Source: JAPYTY01 sp036338435
Lineage (GTDB): Bacteria > Acidobacteriota > UBA6911 > RPQK01 > JADFOI01
Length of the DNA stretch: 64,000 nt
Assembly (NCBI GenBank): GCA_036338435.1
Contig: JAYZCG010000002.1
Location: 8,622-72,621 of the forward strand
Reading direction: 5' to 3'
Below the pieces are notes generated by a model. The model was given only the letters and a program-made list of their open reading frames with translations, ran no database searches and was not told the DNA's origin. Positions 51,914 to 61,100 of the stretch are shown here, in pieces. How positions within the stretch are numbered: the first letter of the stretch is position 1; every line of letters begins with the position of its first letter. The position numbers and the translations under genes are program-made.

Positions 51914-54091
51914 CTAGAAATCAAAGAGATAAGTGAGTTTGGCGATGAGGGCTCTCTCTTTCACCTCTCCACGGCTGCTACGTCTCTCGTTGTAGACCAG
52001 AAAAAAATCACTTAACGGCTTGTAAATGAGATTGAAGCGAATGTTGCTGGAAATTTCTTGTAAAGTGCTATTGTACTGAATCAGCGCATTGATAAACAGA
52101 TCCGTTGAGAAGGAACAAGTCAGGCGCGTACTTGCCAGATCGGTCGTGAAGGCCCCGGAGGGCAAGTCGATGTCGTTGCGAGTCCAAGACACATCTGCGC
52201 TAAATTGATAGTTGGCTTGAAATCGAAATCCTGCTCCGTAAGTGTTTCTATCGCCGTTCCAAAAACTCCCCGTTGACCCACTCATCCTGCCACTGAACAT
52301 TCGGCTCTGGTCGGTGGAATAGGAAGCGAAAAACTCCTCAAACCGATAATCCCCTATCGGAAAGCTTTGACCGTGCCTAATCGAAAAGGGCTCATCTAGC
52401 CGCTCAAAGTTGCTCTCAACAATGAACTTCAGTGATCCCGTATCTTGAAACTCAGTTATCAAACCAGTCTCCACGGTCCGAGTCTCTAGTTCATTGTCCT
52501 GATTGGTAATGTAATTGATTGCAATGGAAGGCCGAAACTCGCGAACCCAAGGGATTCTTTCTCCGGGTCTGGGTTTATAGGTCAGTGCTCCCCGGCTCTT
52601 TCGAATTCCCCTTCGAGGCACAAACCCCACTTCAGGATTAAAGTTATCCTGAACCGACAGGAACTCAGTGCGGATATCCCACAAACGGTCCTTCCAGGCC
52701 ACACTGAAGTCGCCTGCCATGTTCTGACCGTCAACTCCTGCCGTATCGGTCTTCAAGAAAAAGGAGGTGATGTTGAGTGCGTCAAACTTCAGGTTGATGT
52801 CCATGCCGAAAGTGCGGTTAAACTGTCCCCCGCTGGCCTGCTTGTTGACAAAAATGCCCCCAAAGTTGGAACTTCCCAAAATATCGCGACGAATGCGAGC
52901 CACCGAAAAATTGGTGGAAGGGCTACTCTCGAAGTCATCGGCCTGCATAGAGAGCACCCCCATCCGATATTTCCCCACGGTTCCACTAAAACGGGCACCG
53001 CCCAGGATGGGAACACGCTGACCCTGATCAATGCCGATCCTACGGGTGAAAAAGGCAATAACATCGCGTCCGCTGGCGGCCCAGTCTCTGGTGGACTTCC
53101 CGAATTCAAAGATGGCGGCGTTCTCTAGAAAGAACTCCCGTTTCTCGGGTAAAAATAGGCTGAACCGGGTTAGATTGATCTGCTGTTGATCTGCTTCTAC
53201 CTGAGCAAAATCGGTGTTCACAGTCAGATCAAGCGTTAGGCTAGGAGTGACTCCATACTTGACGTCGAGTCCAGGTTCGGGAAGGAAATCTACGTCATCC
53301 TGTTGGCGTCGTACCACCGGCAGGGAGATGTACGGCTTGAGCGAAAGGTTGCGGCCCTGGCGAACCCCACTGAGACCCGTTAGTTCACCGGCTAGCGAGA
53401 CCCGGTTAATTCGAAAAGGACGAGGTATGGGTGCCCAATGTATGTCCTCGTTTTTGCGACGAATCTTTCGGGTCAGATTGAGTCCCCACACCTGTTCTTC
53501 GCCCTCTCTAAAGCGCAGGGTCTTGAAGGGAATCGCCATCTCTGCCTGCCAACCCTGCTCGGTAATCTTACTTTTTACCGACCAGACTGCGTCCCAGTCA
53601 AAGTTAGAACTCTCGCCATTTCCAGCCATCTGGCCATCTCTTTTAGCACCCCTAGGATTGGTTCCAAATACGAAGGCGTTACGGTCATCGTCAAACGTAT
53701 CCAACAGCACGCCAAAATAATCCCCTGCAAAGGGACTCACATCTCTGCGCACACTGTTGACAGTGATGCCCTCCTCTCCAGCGGAGTCGAAGCAGTAGAT
53801 TCCTATGTAAAGAGTCGTGTCATCGTAGAGCAAGCGTACTTCAGTGGGCTCGCTACCGGGCTCACCCATGACCGGCTCCTGCTGGATGAAATCAGTGGCC
53901 ACCTGGGCTCGCTGCCAATCCGGCTCATCCATTTCCCCATCGATGACAATTTCTGATTCGATACGCAAAGCTTCAACGCTTCTTCTCTGACCAATATCCT
54001 GGAAAACCGTTTGAGCCTCAGCTCTAACCACGATCAGGCAAACGATCCAAAGTAGGAGGCTAAGACGCCATGGGCTGGGCAAAAAGATCAT
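51914..54091 (-). CDS. DUF5916/CBM9-like exported protein with C-terminal outer-membrane barrel
   Basis: 725 residues from the ATG at 54091, which has GGAAG upstream; the frame is open 26 codons further but the signal peptide MIFLPSPWRLSLLLWIVCLI (cleavage after AEA) begins here. An N-terminal CBM9-like beta-sandwich follows (EIVIDGEMDEPDW, YIGIYCFDSA, FDTFDDDRNAFVFGTNPRGAKRDG), then a long series of amphipathic strands ending in KLTYLFDF, with a terminal aromatic as in outer-membrane proteins. The family is widespread in Acidobacteriota and Bacteroidota; a role in carbohydrate or metal handling is suggested but unproven. Confidence 0.8.
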   Translation of the reverse strand: MIFLPSPWRLSLLLWIVCLIVVRAEAQTVFQDIGQRRSVEALRIESEIVIDGEMDEPDWQRAQVATDFIQQEPVMGEPGSEPTEVRLLYDDTTLYIGIYCFDSAGEEGITVNSVRRDVSPFAGDYFGVLLDTFDDDRNAFVFGTNPRGAKRDGQMAGNGESSNFDWDAVWSVKSKITEQGWQAEMAIPFKTLRFREGEEQVWGLNLTRKIRRKNEDIHWAPIPRPFRINRVSLAGELTGLSGVRQGRNLSLKPYISLPVVRRQQDDVDFLPEPGLDVKYGVTPSLTLDLTVNTDFAQVEADQQQINLTRFSLFLPEKREFFLENAAIFEFGKSTRDWAASGRDVIAFFTRRIGIDQGQRVPILGGARFSGTVGKYRMGVLSMQADDFESSPSTNFSVARIRRDILGSSNFGGIFVNKQASGGQFNRTFGMDINLKFDALNITSFFLKTDTAGVDGQNMAGDFSVAWKDRLWDIRTEFLSVQDNFNPEVGFVPRRGIRKSRGALTYKPRPGERIPWVREFRPSIAINYITNQDNELETRTVETGLITEFQDTGSLKFIVESNFERLDEPFSIRHGQSFPIGDYRFEEFFASYSTDQSRMFSGRMSGSTGSFWNGDRNTYGAGFRFQANYQFSADVSWTRNDIDLPSGAFTTDLASTRLTCSFSTDLFINALIQYNSTLQEISSNIRFNLIYKPLSDFFLVYNERRSSRGEVKERALIAKLTYLFDF

Positions 54092-54156
54092 GTTCACTTC
54101 CTGTTTCAGCTTGAGTCTAGAAGCTACCCCTGAAGAAACCTTTAAATACGTAGTAT

Positions 54157-54780
54157 CTAACCTGGGCAAGCAGATGGACGAGCTTCTATCATCGCCATGA
54201 TCTCATCAAACTGGTCAATCTGTTCGCTGGAAGGACTCGGTCCCCTACCAGACACTAAGATGCCAAAAGCTGCTTCACCATTCGACTTATAAAAGAAAAT
54301 GCCTCGACCAACCTTACCTTCTCCATACTGGGGATAAGGAATGGCTATAGCATAAATAGATGAATAAAGATCTGGCCTTAAGTGTCCACTAAATGGGTAA
54401 TCATGATTCAGGTTGTACCGTGGGCTGGTGTCTGAGAACGCTCCTAACCCAATGCCACTTGAGATTTCAAAGACATCATCATCCTTGGTAATTAGTACTG
54501 TCACTTTCTCAAGATTTGACATAGCCATCCACACATCAGGAAAAGCGTTACCTGTCGTTGACGCCATGTAATCAGGAGAATATGAACTAGCAACAATAGC
54601 CTCAGGCATCTTGAGTGCACGCGCAGCCATTACAGGCATCACATTCGGATTTTCCGCAAAAAAGTTCTGGATTATTTGTTGTTGTTCAGAAGATGCACAG
54701 GAATTTTCGGCTAATGCCAAACCACTAACCAATGATAGAGCTAAGGCTCCCTGTGCAATATGTTTTAGAGTACCCTTCAT
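54157..54780 (-). CDS. exported ChuX/HutX-like haem-utilisation domain protein
   Basis: A 207-residue protein with a signal peptide (about 1-24, ending ALA-EN). Its body resembles the HugX/HutX/ChuX haem-carrier fold: VMPVMAARALKMPEAIV near 47-63, FPDVWMAMSNLEKVTVLITKDDDVFEISSGIG near 80-111, YPFSGHLRPDLYSSIYAIAIPY near 128-149 with the conserved GH(L/I)R at 132-135, and FFYKSNGEAAFGILVSGR near 161-178. ChuX/HutX are cytoplasmic haem carriers; here export is predicted. The similarity was judged by eye. It lies 65 bp before the DUF5916 gene on the same strand. Confidence 0.65.
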   Translation of the reverse strand: MKGTLKHIAQGALALSLVSGLALAENSCASSEQQQIIQNFFAENPNVMPVMAARALKMPEAIVASSYSPDYMASTTGNAFPDVWMAMSNLEKVTVLITKDDDVFEISSGIGLGAFSDTSPRYNLNHDYPFSGHLRPDLYSSIYAIAIPYPQYGEGKVGRGIFFYKSNGEAAFGILVSGRGPSPSSEQIDQFDEIMAMIEARPSACPG

Positions 54781-55022
54781 TTCCCATTACCTCCAGGTTT
54801 CTATTGCCAGTATATCCCAGTTAGGGTTTGGTTAAAGCGGGAGCTAGCACGTAAGTGGTGCAACACGTTGTCGAGACGATCAAAATAGACTCCTCTCTTT
54901 AAGCCCAAAGAAACCTCAATCGGTTTCAATACATTTAAAATCAAGTCTGCTGGAGAGTTTGAAAAATATACAGAGATCATGTCTAAAATACAGGCATACC
55001 CAATCACCAAGGAAACGTTCAC

Positions 55023-55739
55023 ATGAAATATTGCCTAATAACTATTCTCTGTTTATTTAGTTCTCTTAACACCTTGGCATCAGAGAAAAACTACAGATTA
55101 CAGGAAGTCATTTATTCAAAAGAGCACTCACTAAATGGATATCTGGCAATTCCAGAAGGGAAAGGCCCATTCCCAGCCGTTATCTACCACCACGGAGGAT
55201 TGGGTAACCAAATCGGCGGGAACCCTAAAGACACAAGCATTGCATTAGCGAGGGCTGGTTATGTTGGATTCTCGCCTCTGCGACGAAAAACCAGACCCAT
55301 GCCGGATGCAATTGAGGACGCGCAGGCAGCTATGGCATTTTTGCGTACGTTGGAAGATGTAAACCAAGAACGGCTCGGAATTATTGGTTTTTCACGTGGT
55401 GGACACATTGCTTTTTATAATGGTGCGAACAATCCCAATGTCAAGACAATAGTGATCATGGCCTGCGCTCCAGGTCGAAGCAACAAGAGTGAGTTCTTTT
55501 CCAAAGTCAAGCAAGTTAAAGCTCCCACCCTACTGTTAGTGGCTGAAAACGACAATGTGCGTCGTGATGATCTTGTAGCTCTAATTAAAAACATCGAACA
55601 AGTACTTCATGGTGAGGGCAATAATGCAAAACTCATCGTTTACCCCCCTTACGAAAGTGATGGCCACCGAATGTTTTTTGAGATAGGTGATTACTGGAAA
55701 GATGTAGTGATGTTCTTAGATGAAAACATCTGGAAATAG
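55023..55739 (+). CDS. exported dienelactone-hydrolase-like alpha/beta hydrolase
   Basis: A 238-residue protein with a signal peptide (about 1-19, MKYCLITILCLFSSLNTLAS). The alpha/beta-hydrolase core has YHHGGLGNQIGG near 55-66, the nucleophile GFSRGG near 122-127, VAENDNVRRDD with the acid near 179-189, and a histidine in SDGHRMFFE near 218-226. It resembles prolyl-oligopeptidase/dienelactone-hydrolase relatives acting on esters or small peptides. The ribosome-binding site is AAGGAAA, eight bases upstream. Confidence 0.8.
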   Translation: MKYCLITILCLFSSLNTLASEKNYRLQEVIYSKEHSLNGYLAIPEGKGPFPAVIYHHGGLGNQIGGNPKDTSIALARAGYVGFSPLRRKTRPMPDAIEDAQAAMAFLRTLEDVNQERLGIIGFSRGGHIAFYNGANNPNVKTIVIMACAPGRSNKSEFFSKVKQVKAPTLLLVAENDNVRRDDLVALIKNIEQVLHGEGNNAKLIVYPPYESDGHRMFFEIGDYWKDVVMFLDENIWK

Positions 55740-55756
55740 AACCTGCATACAGTGGA

Positions 55757-56233
55757 TCATCTAGTGGTTGCGCCAGATTTCTCAAGCAATCGGACCATTT
55801 CGAGGTGACCTTGCAATATGGCCGTTTTCAAGGCAGTCATCCCATTTCGTTCGGCGTTCACATTTGCACCCGCCTCCAGCAAAACTTGTGCTGTAATGAT
55901 GTGCCCTCCTTTGGCAGCGTACATCAAAGGGGTCCAACCTCGGTCTCCATCCCTGTGACTCCGGTCAACAGAAGCACCTGCGTTTACCAAGGCATTCACC
56001 GTTTCGGCCTCACCTCGTGCAGCTGCATAAACCAAAGCAGCCCAACCCGACCGGGTAGTCGCACCCGCATCAGCTCCTGCCTCCAACAAAGTCCTAACTC
56101 TACTGCCCTGGCCCTTACGGGATGCTTGAACCAGCTGCGTATCAATATCAGGAGCACAACCCACAACAAGGCCAACAACTAACAGCAAAAATGCTATCAC
56201 CACGTTTCTGGCAGACATAACATTGATCCTCAT
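55757..56233 (-). CDS. ankyrin-repeat lipoprotein
   Basis: A 158-residue lipoprotein: the signal peptide ends LVVGC (Cys26), then about four ankyrin repeats with the TPLMYAAKGGHIITAQVLLEAGANVNA consensus. A periplasmic or outer-membrane protein-binding scaffold is predicted; the partner is unknown. The first or sixth codon could be the start, each with a nearby GAGG-type ribosome-binding site. It is convergent with the hydrolase at 55023. Confidence 0.85.
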   Translation of the reverse strand: MRINVMSARNVVIAFLLLVVGLVVGCAPDIDTQLVQASRKGQGSRVRTLLEAGADAGATTRSGWAALVYAAARGEAETVNALVNAGASVDRSHRDGDRGWTPLMYAAKGGHIITAQVLLEAGANVNAERNGMTALKTAILQGHLEMVRLLEKSGATTR

Positions 56234-56320
56234 TAATATCCCTCAATATTCCTAAGCCCATATTATTAGGCTAAATCACACTATCTCTCCTTTGAGCAAC
56301 GGAGAACAATGCGCTAGAAG

Positions 56321-56851
56321 TCAGAGAGTTTCTTCCGAATTGACCTTCCAATGCCCATTTAATTTGATGGTTATCCAACATAAGACATTCGTCACAATCA
56401 TCATAATGGCAACCGATAGACAGAAAGATCCACCCGCAGGAGAGTTGACCGGTGGACCACCGTGTATGTGCCATCCTGCAAGTGAAATAAATCGTCCTAT
56501 TGTAGTCCCTACAAAAGACCCCCGACCATAATGGGTTCCCAGAACTAAAATCTGATCGGCCGCATGAAGAAAAACGAGTAACACTGCACCCCAAAAAACA
56601 TACAAGAAGTTGGCCAAGATCATTTCCTTAAGGCCTCCCATGGACTCACGTGCAAAACGCAGGCCAAGAAAAATAGGCAAAACTAAAAAAAGCCGTGTCA
56701 CGCTAATTTCCGACAATAGCGTCTCGAAGTGAAGCTCAAAATCCCTGAATGCTATGTATTCTGGACCGACTAACTCCAGTACAAATCTGGTTAAGATAAA
56801 AATGGTTACCAGGACCAGATAAGTCCTCGTCATGCGGATATATTTGCCCAT
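56321..56851 (-). CDS. four- to five-helix integral membrane protein, unknown function
   Basis: 176 residues from the ATG at 56851, which has AAGGAGG six bases upstream; the longer frame (to 56911) lacks one. Hydrophobic segments lie near 8-26, 46-66, 72-98 and 131-155. I do not recognise the family. There is no catalytic motif. It lies 88 bp after the ankyrin gene on its other side and 104 bp downstream of the TlpA-like gene, on the same strand. Confidence 0.7.
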   Translation of the reverse strand: MGKYIRMTRTYLVLVTIFILTRFVLELVGPEYIAFRDFELHFETLLSEISVTRLFLVLPIFLGLRFARESMGGLKEMILANFLYVFWGAVLLVFLHAADQILVLGTHYGRGSFVGTTIGRFISLAGWHIHGGPPVNSPAGGSFCLSVAIMMIVTNVLCWITIKLNGHWKVNSEETL

Positions 56852-56954
56852 GATTTCCTCCTTCGAACCCATCGTGACGAGTGCAGGACGGATCAACCTC
56901 GGGCCTGGCAAGATGAAAAGCTATAGCCACCCATTCCGAAATTTGCTTAGCATG

Positions 56955-57527
56955 TTAGCTGAGCAGGTTTGCTAGCTCACGCTCCAGGGTGTCCTCTTCT
57001 ATTGTTCCCACCACAACCGAGATAATTTCCCCATCTTGATCAATAAAAAAGGTTGCGGGAGGACCCAAAACCCGATAAGCGATGCCCACGGAACTGTCCC
57101 CGTCTAGTACCATGGGAAAGGTAAGCCCCATCGAATCGGATAGAGATCTCAAGGCTCCACGGCTGTCTTGAACAGCCACTCCCAGTACCACATAACCTTC
57201 TTCCTCTGATCTGAGATGGGCATTCTGAATCAGTGGCATCTCAGTCAGGCAAGGCACACACCAAGAGGCAAAAAAATTAAGGATTACAGGTTTTCCACGA
57301 AAATCAGAGAGGTGAACAATTTGTTTGTCTAGATCTCGGAGGGCAAAATCAGGAGCCTGTCCACCTGGCTCTGGAGAGCCCTCTAGAATAATCCCAAGCT
57401 CAACAGAGGAAGCTGTTTCAGAATCTGGATCAAACTCAACATTTGCAACAGGATCACTGCTCTCGGAACAACCGAGAAAGAGCAATAGCACTGTACCCAA
57501 TGCAATAGCAACCCTACGTAAAACCAC
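56955..57527 (-). CDS. TlpA/ResA-like thioredoxin lipoprotein
   Basis: A 190-residue protein with a lipobox LFLGC (Cys20), an acidic linker, and an AhpC/TSA-Redoxin domain: PDFALRDLDKQIVHLSDFRGKP near 59-80, the active-site CVPC (Cys90, Cys93) and the cis-proline region GPPATFFIDQDGEII. It is likely a membrane-tethered periplasmic thiol reductase, typically serving cytochrome c maturation or reduction of a partner cysteine. It starts at GTG, five bases after the stop of the BNR/sialidase-like gene, which carries a CxCC motif and could be its substrate. Confidence 0.88.
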   Translation of the reverse strand: MVLRRVAIALGTVLLLFLGCSESSDPVANVEFDPDSETASSVELGIILEGSPEPGGQAPDFALRDLDKQIVHLSDFRGKPVILNFFASWCVPCLTEMPLIQNAHLRSEEEGYVVLGVAVQDSRGALRSLSDSMGLTFPMVLDGDSSVGIAYRVLGPPATFFIDQDGEIISVVVGTIEEDTLERELANLLS

Positions 57528-57532
57528 TGCAA

Positions 57533-58879
57533 TTACCCGCCGATCTCTGCCGTCTGCAACTTAGTCAGAGAGGTTTCGCCCTTTCTCTCAGTCCAAGCCA
57601 CATAAAGACTCGTGTCATCTGTGGTGACCACTGGAAACACCGCATTTGCGGTTCCGTCACTCAGCTTATGGTACTGACTCCATTCCCCCGTCTGGGCATC
57701 ACGGTAGGCCAGGAAAATTTGTACTTTCTCATCTTCGACTTCTTCCCAGGTAGCCCACACCGTATCACTCTTATCGATGGTTAGCTGAGCATGTAAAACC
57801 CTCTGTGGTAGTGTTCTGGATATCAAATGACGCGGTGAAAAGCTCTTTCCCCCATCGGTCGAAGTTTTGTAGTAAATGCCGGCTTCTTCATCTACACTAC
57901 CGGCCGTCCACCACAGTGAATGGATAGTGTCGGTACTGTCAATATCCATTGAAACTCCTGCATGAGGACAGGCTTCGTTAATCCAACCGTCTTCACTAAT
58001 GTAAACGGGTTCCGTAAATGTCTTGGCACCGTCTGTCGAGCGCATCACTACCTGATCACGGAGATGATCATCGGCAACCAACCGATAGGAGACAACCATG
58101 GTTTCACCTCGATCAACAAACCCTATGGTCGGCCGGCAGCAGGAACAGACGCGGAAATCACTAATGGGGTAGTTTGGGCCCCAGGTCTCTCCGCCGTTAT
58201 CAGAAACGGCCATCATAAGTTGAGAGTTATCCCACTCATAAATTCGCTTATTTTTCTTGTCAGGATTACTGTTGTCATAACCTAGAACATTGCGATTGCG
58301 GCCATCCATCCATGTTGCATACATCTTCCCATTTGGCCCGGTTGCAATTGCGGAAAAAGCATGATTCCACTGGGCTGATTCGTCATCATTCAACCTGACG
58401 GCAGGAGCAAAAGATCCGGTTTCTTCGCCGTAAGAATGCCAGATATCACCCGTGTGATAGTCTTCACCTCGGGTTGTCCAAACTGCTGCGATACCGTTGT
58501 CGGCGTTGACGGCAAACTTGGCCAGATTTTCACCTCCATGGCTAGAGAGCTGACCAGGCTGATCGTTCATCTGTCGGATTGGACTTGAAGACTGGCCCTG
58601 GCTGTTGACAGTAGTCACAAGAAAATTGCGGCCATCGTCCTTGTCCTCCGGCTCCTGTTCCGTCCAACTCATTACTACGTCACCGTCTGGGGCCAACTGC
58701 AAATAGGGATCTGAAGGGTTACGCTCTGGGTTGCCCATTGTGACAGGCTCGTTGAATACTACCACTGCCGGTTGGGTGGTTATGTCATCCCCTACTGTGC
58801 TGCCGCATCCGGACAGGATGGGGAAAATAGCTACAAGTACTGCCACGGACATCACAACAATCAACGATTGTAATCTCAT
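57533..58879 (-). CDS. BNR/sialidase-like beta-propeller lipoprotein with a CxCC motif
   Basis: A 448-residue lipoprotein (lipobox LSGC, Cys25) with Asp-box repeats: SDNGGETWG near 226-234, STDGAKTFTE and STDGGKSFSP further on. These mark a six-bladed propeller. Residues 245-248 read CSCC, followed by RPT, an unusual cysteine cluster for a sialidase fold. Sialidase catalytic residues (FRIP arginine, Tyr-Glu pair) are not evident, so enzymatic sialidase activity is doubtful. The ribosome-binding site is GAGGGG. The TlpA-like gene follows. Confidence 0.78.
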   Translation of the reverse strand: MRLQSLIVVMSVAVLVAIFPILSGCGSTVGDDITTQPAVVVFNEPVTMGNPERNPSDPYLQLAPDGDVVMSWTEQEPEDKDDGRNFLVTTVNSQGQSSSPIRQMNDQPGQLSSHGGENLAKFAVNADNGIAAVWTTRGEDYHTGDIWHSYGEETGSFAPAVRLNDDESAQWNHAFSAIATGPNGKMYATWMDGRNRNVLGYDNSNPDKKNKRIYEWDNSQLMMAVSDNGGETWGPNYPISDFRVCSCCRPTIGFVDRGETMVVSYRLVADDHLRDQVVMRSTDGAKTFTEPVYISEDGWINEACPHAGVSMDIDSTDTIHSLWWTAGSVDEEAGIYYKTSTDGGKSFSPRHLISRTLPQRVLHAQLTIDKSDTVWATWEEVEDEKVQIFLAYRDAQTGEWSQYHKLSDGTANAVFPVVTTDDTSLYVAWTERKGETSLTKLQTAEIGG

Positions 58880-59034
58880 CTTTTCTACCCCTCTAAAATA
58901 CGTTTATTAGCTGATGACCTATCTCACCGGGGTCTACATCCGTGTGCCAGAACCCACCCCCGACAAATCGTCAAGGCCTACTTAATCAGTAAGCCCAGTT
59001 TAACACAACATACAGACTACGCGAACTCCTTCCA

Positions 59035-59058
59035 TAGACCGGTTGTTATCACGGTCTA
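59035..59058. repeat. 7-bp inverted repeat (possible operator)
   Basis: TAGACCG (59035-59041) and CGGTCTA (59052-59058) with a ten-base spacer. No T-run follows, so it is not a terminator. It lies about 30 bases upstream of the candidate -35. Confidence 0.35.
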
Positions 59059-59088
59059 CAGACCCGGTAAAGTTCCTAACCTTTGGAA

Positions 59089-59118
59089 TTGCCTTTAACC
59101 CTACTATCACCGTATGAT
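59089..59118 (+). promoter_or_regulatory. candidate promoter of the amidohydrolase gene
   Basis: TTGCCT (59089-59094), an 18-bp spacer, and TATGAT (59113-59118). The leader would be about 115 bases. Confidence 0.4.
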
Positions 59119-59239
59119 TTGAGAAACCTTCTGCAACACAAAAAGGGTACAGCATAGTCTGAACGACTATTAAACTGTGGAAATATTAGGTAAGTCATCT
59201 TTGCTAGAAAGCTAGAACAATGAGGAGGAATTCAAGTCA

Positions 59240-61054
59240 ATGAAAAAGTATCTGTTTTTTCCGTTGTTTCCCGGATTGTTGGTCATCGGCCTTTGGTTTG
59301 TAACCAATTCCTCAGTGAACGGACAGGATTTACCGCCAGAAGTCATCCGCTACGCCGATATGATCATGCACACAGGCCAAGTATTGACCATGGATCATGA
59401 CATGCCTCCCTTTTTGGTTACTGAGGCAATTGCAATTCGTGATGGAAGGATCATGGCAGTTGGCAAGGACAACCGTATTTTAAGAATGGCCGGACCCGAC
59501 ACGAAGAAAGTGGATTTAGCTGGCAAAACAGTTCTTCCTGGCTTCGTAGATAGCCATTCCCACCCCAACAGTTACGCTTTGAGCCATCACGCCAGAGAAT
59601 ATACAGCAACCTACATTAAGTTTTTGAGGGAACACAATATTCGCTTCATCGTTGTGAATTGGGAGACAAAAGAGACTGTTTTATCTGATTTCCAAAAAGC
59701 GGCAGCAGGCCTGCCTGAAGGACACTGGATCTATTCCACGGTTCGATCCAGTGCCGTGCAGAAAAAACTGACACGATGGGATTTAGACCAAGTCGTCCCG
59801 GACAACCCTATTTACGTCCGGGTTGGAAACGCAATTTACGGAATGCTCAACAGTAAGATGCTTGAAATCGTTGATGAACTCTATGGTGGCCGTGTGCCAG
59901 GGCTTATCAAGGATGAGAACGGAGTTCCCACTGGCCAAATCTATGGCCCGCTCGGGGAAACACTGGATGAGGAACTGATGCCACAAGTGCCACCCGATCT
60001 ACTGGGACCGATTCTGAAAAAAGAACTCGATGAATGGATCGCCTTAGGAATCACAACTCTGTCCAGCCGCTTCAATGGCGGTGAGATCACCGCATACGCC
60101 CAGTTAGATCGAAACGGACAACTGCCATTACGTCTTGCATATACACACGAAGTGGGCCGAAGAAATGTTTTTCTAGAACGGGATTTAAAACGCTTCGGGG
60201 GCATTCAGGGACATGGTACAGATCGTATGTGGCTGATCGGCATTTCTATCGGAAACCCTGACGGCGATCCACCCGGATCCCCAGGTGGAGGAGGCAACTG
60301 TACTACTATCCCTAAACTAATCATGCTACCCAACGATCTCTATCCCAACGGAAACTGCTTTTGGGATGATGTCCCGGGTGATACTAGCCGAGAAGCTCCT
60401 GCCATTGTAAACCGATTCAACTATCGAGTGGCAGGCGTACATAACCTGGGAGACAAAGCATCCCTAGAACATTTGGCTGCTTATGAAAAGGCTGATCAAG
60501 AGAAATCAATTGCCGGAAAGCGCTTCGCACTGGATCACGGGATGATGGTCAGCCCCGATGTCATCAAAAGAACAGCCGAATTAGACGCCGTATGGAGCCT
60601 TCAACCCATTCAGCTATACAACAATGCCCCTACTTTCAGCCGAGTCTATGGTGAGGAAGTGGCCCAGCGGTGGATGCACCCTGTAAAGAGCATGATCGAC
60701 GCGGGAATCCGAGTAGCGTGGGGAGCGGACACGCACAGTGATCCGGAAAGACATCCGCTGTTTGGATTACAAGTCCTTGTGACGCGCAAAGCCAAAGACG
60801 GTAGGGTTTTCGGTCCCCGGGAGAAATTAGATCGCGCCACAGCTCTGTTAATGATGACTCGCTGGAGTGCCGAATATGTTCTGCGAGAGGAAGATCTGGG
60901 AAGCCTGGAATCAGGCAAACTGGCAGATCTAGTCATACTGGACAAAAACCCCTTGGACCCCACAGTCCCAGATGAATCTCTTTCACAAATTCAAGTTCTT
61001 GCCGCTATCGTGGGTGGAGAGTTAGAGTACGGATCCCTGAGCTGGACACAATGA
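59240..61054 (+). CDS. exported amidohydrolase (YtcJ-like, family 3)
   Basis: A 604-residue metal-dependent hydrolase. A signal peptide (about 1-28, MKKYLFFPLFPGLLVIGLWF...) exports it. The core has VLPGFVDSHSHPN near 98-110 with the HxH-type metal site, a TLSSRF segment, AGVHNLGDKASLEH near 393-406, FALDHGMMV near 431-439 and AWGADTHSDPERHPLFG near 492-508, typical of the aminohydrolase superfamily. The substrate is unknown; relatives hydrolyse formamides or N-acyl amino acids. The ribosome-binding site GAGGAGG is strong. A secreted protein follows closely. Confidence 0.85.
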   Translation: MKKYLFFPLFPGLLVIGLWFVTNSSVNGQDLPPEVIRYADMIMHTGQVLTMDHDMPPFLVTEAIAIRDGRIMAVGKDNRILRMAGPDTKKVDLAGKTVLPGFVDSHSHPNSYALSHHAREYTATYIKFLREHNIRFIVVNWETKETVLSDFQKAAAGLPEGHWIYSTVRSSAVQKKLTRWDLDQVVPDNPIYVRVGNAIYGMLNSKMLEIVDELYGGRVPGLIKDENGVPTGQIYGPLGETLDEELMPQVPPDLLGPILKKELDEWIALGITTLSSRFNGGEITAYAQLDRNGQLPLRLAYTHEVGRRNVFLERDLKRFGGIQGHGTDRMWLIGISIGNPDGDPPGSPGGGGNCTTIPKLIMLPNDLYPNGNCFWDDVPGDTSREAPAIVNRFNYRVAGVHNLGDKASLEHLAAYEKADQEKSIAGKRFALDHGMMVSPDVIKRTAELDAVWSLQPIQLYNNAPTFSRVYGEEVAQRWMHPVKSMIDAGIRVAWGADTHSDPERHPLFGLQVLVTRKAKDGRVFGPREKLDRATALLMMTRWSAEYVLREEDLGSLESGKLADLVILDKNPLDPTVPDESLSQIQVLAAIVGGELEYGSLSWTQ

Positions 61055-61100
61055 GTTGAAGATCAAGAATACTCCACTATTGTCTACGAGAAATCAGAGA

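Larger units (their letters stand above)
58880..59239. other. 360-bp region between divergent exported-protein genes
   Basis: No supported ORF. It contains a TAGACCG/CGGTCTA inverted repeat and a candidate promoter for the amidohydrolase gene (both listed separately), and a GAGGAGGAATTC ribosome-binding site just before 59240. Confidence 0.5.

Noticed and set aside
53214..53956. Two overlapping plus-strand frames of 168 and 172 codons
   Set aside because: Antisense to the well-supported DUF5916 gene, no ribosome-binding site or family motif.
54801..55022. 73-codon minus-strand frame filling the gap before the hydrolase at 55023
   Set aside because: GTG start, no recognisable motif and no ribosome-binding site; treated as non-coding.
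57533..58879. Calling the BNR lipoprotein a sialidase
   Set aside because: Asp boxes are present but the catalytic arginine, tyrosine and glutamate residues could not be identified.
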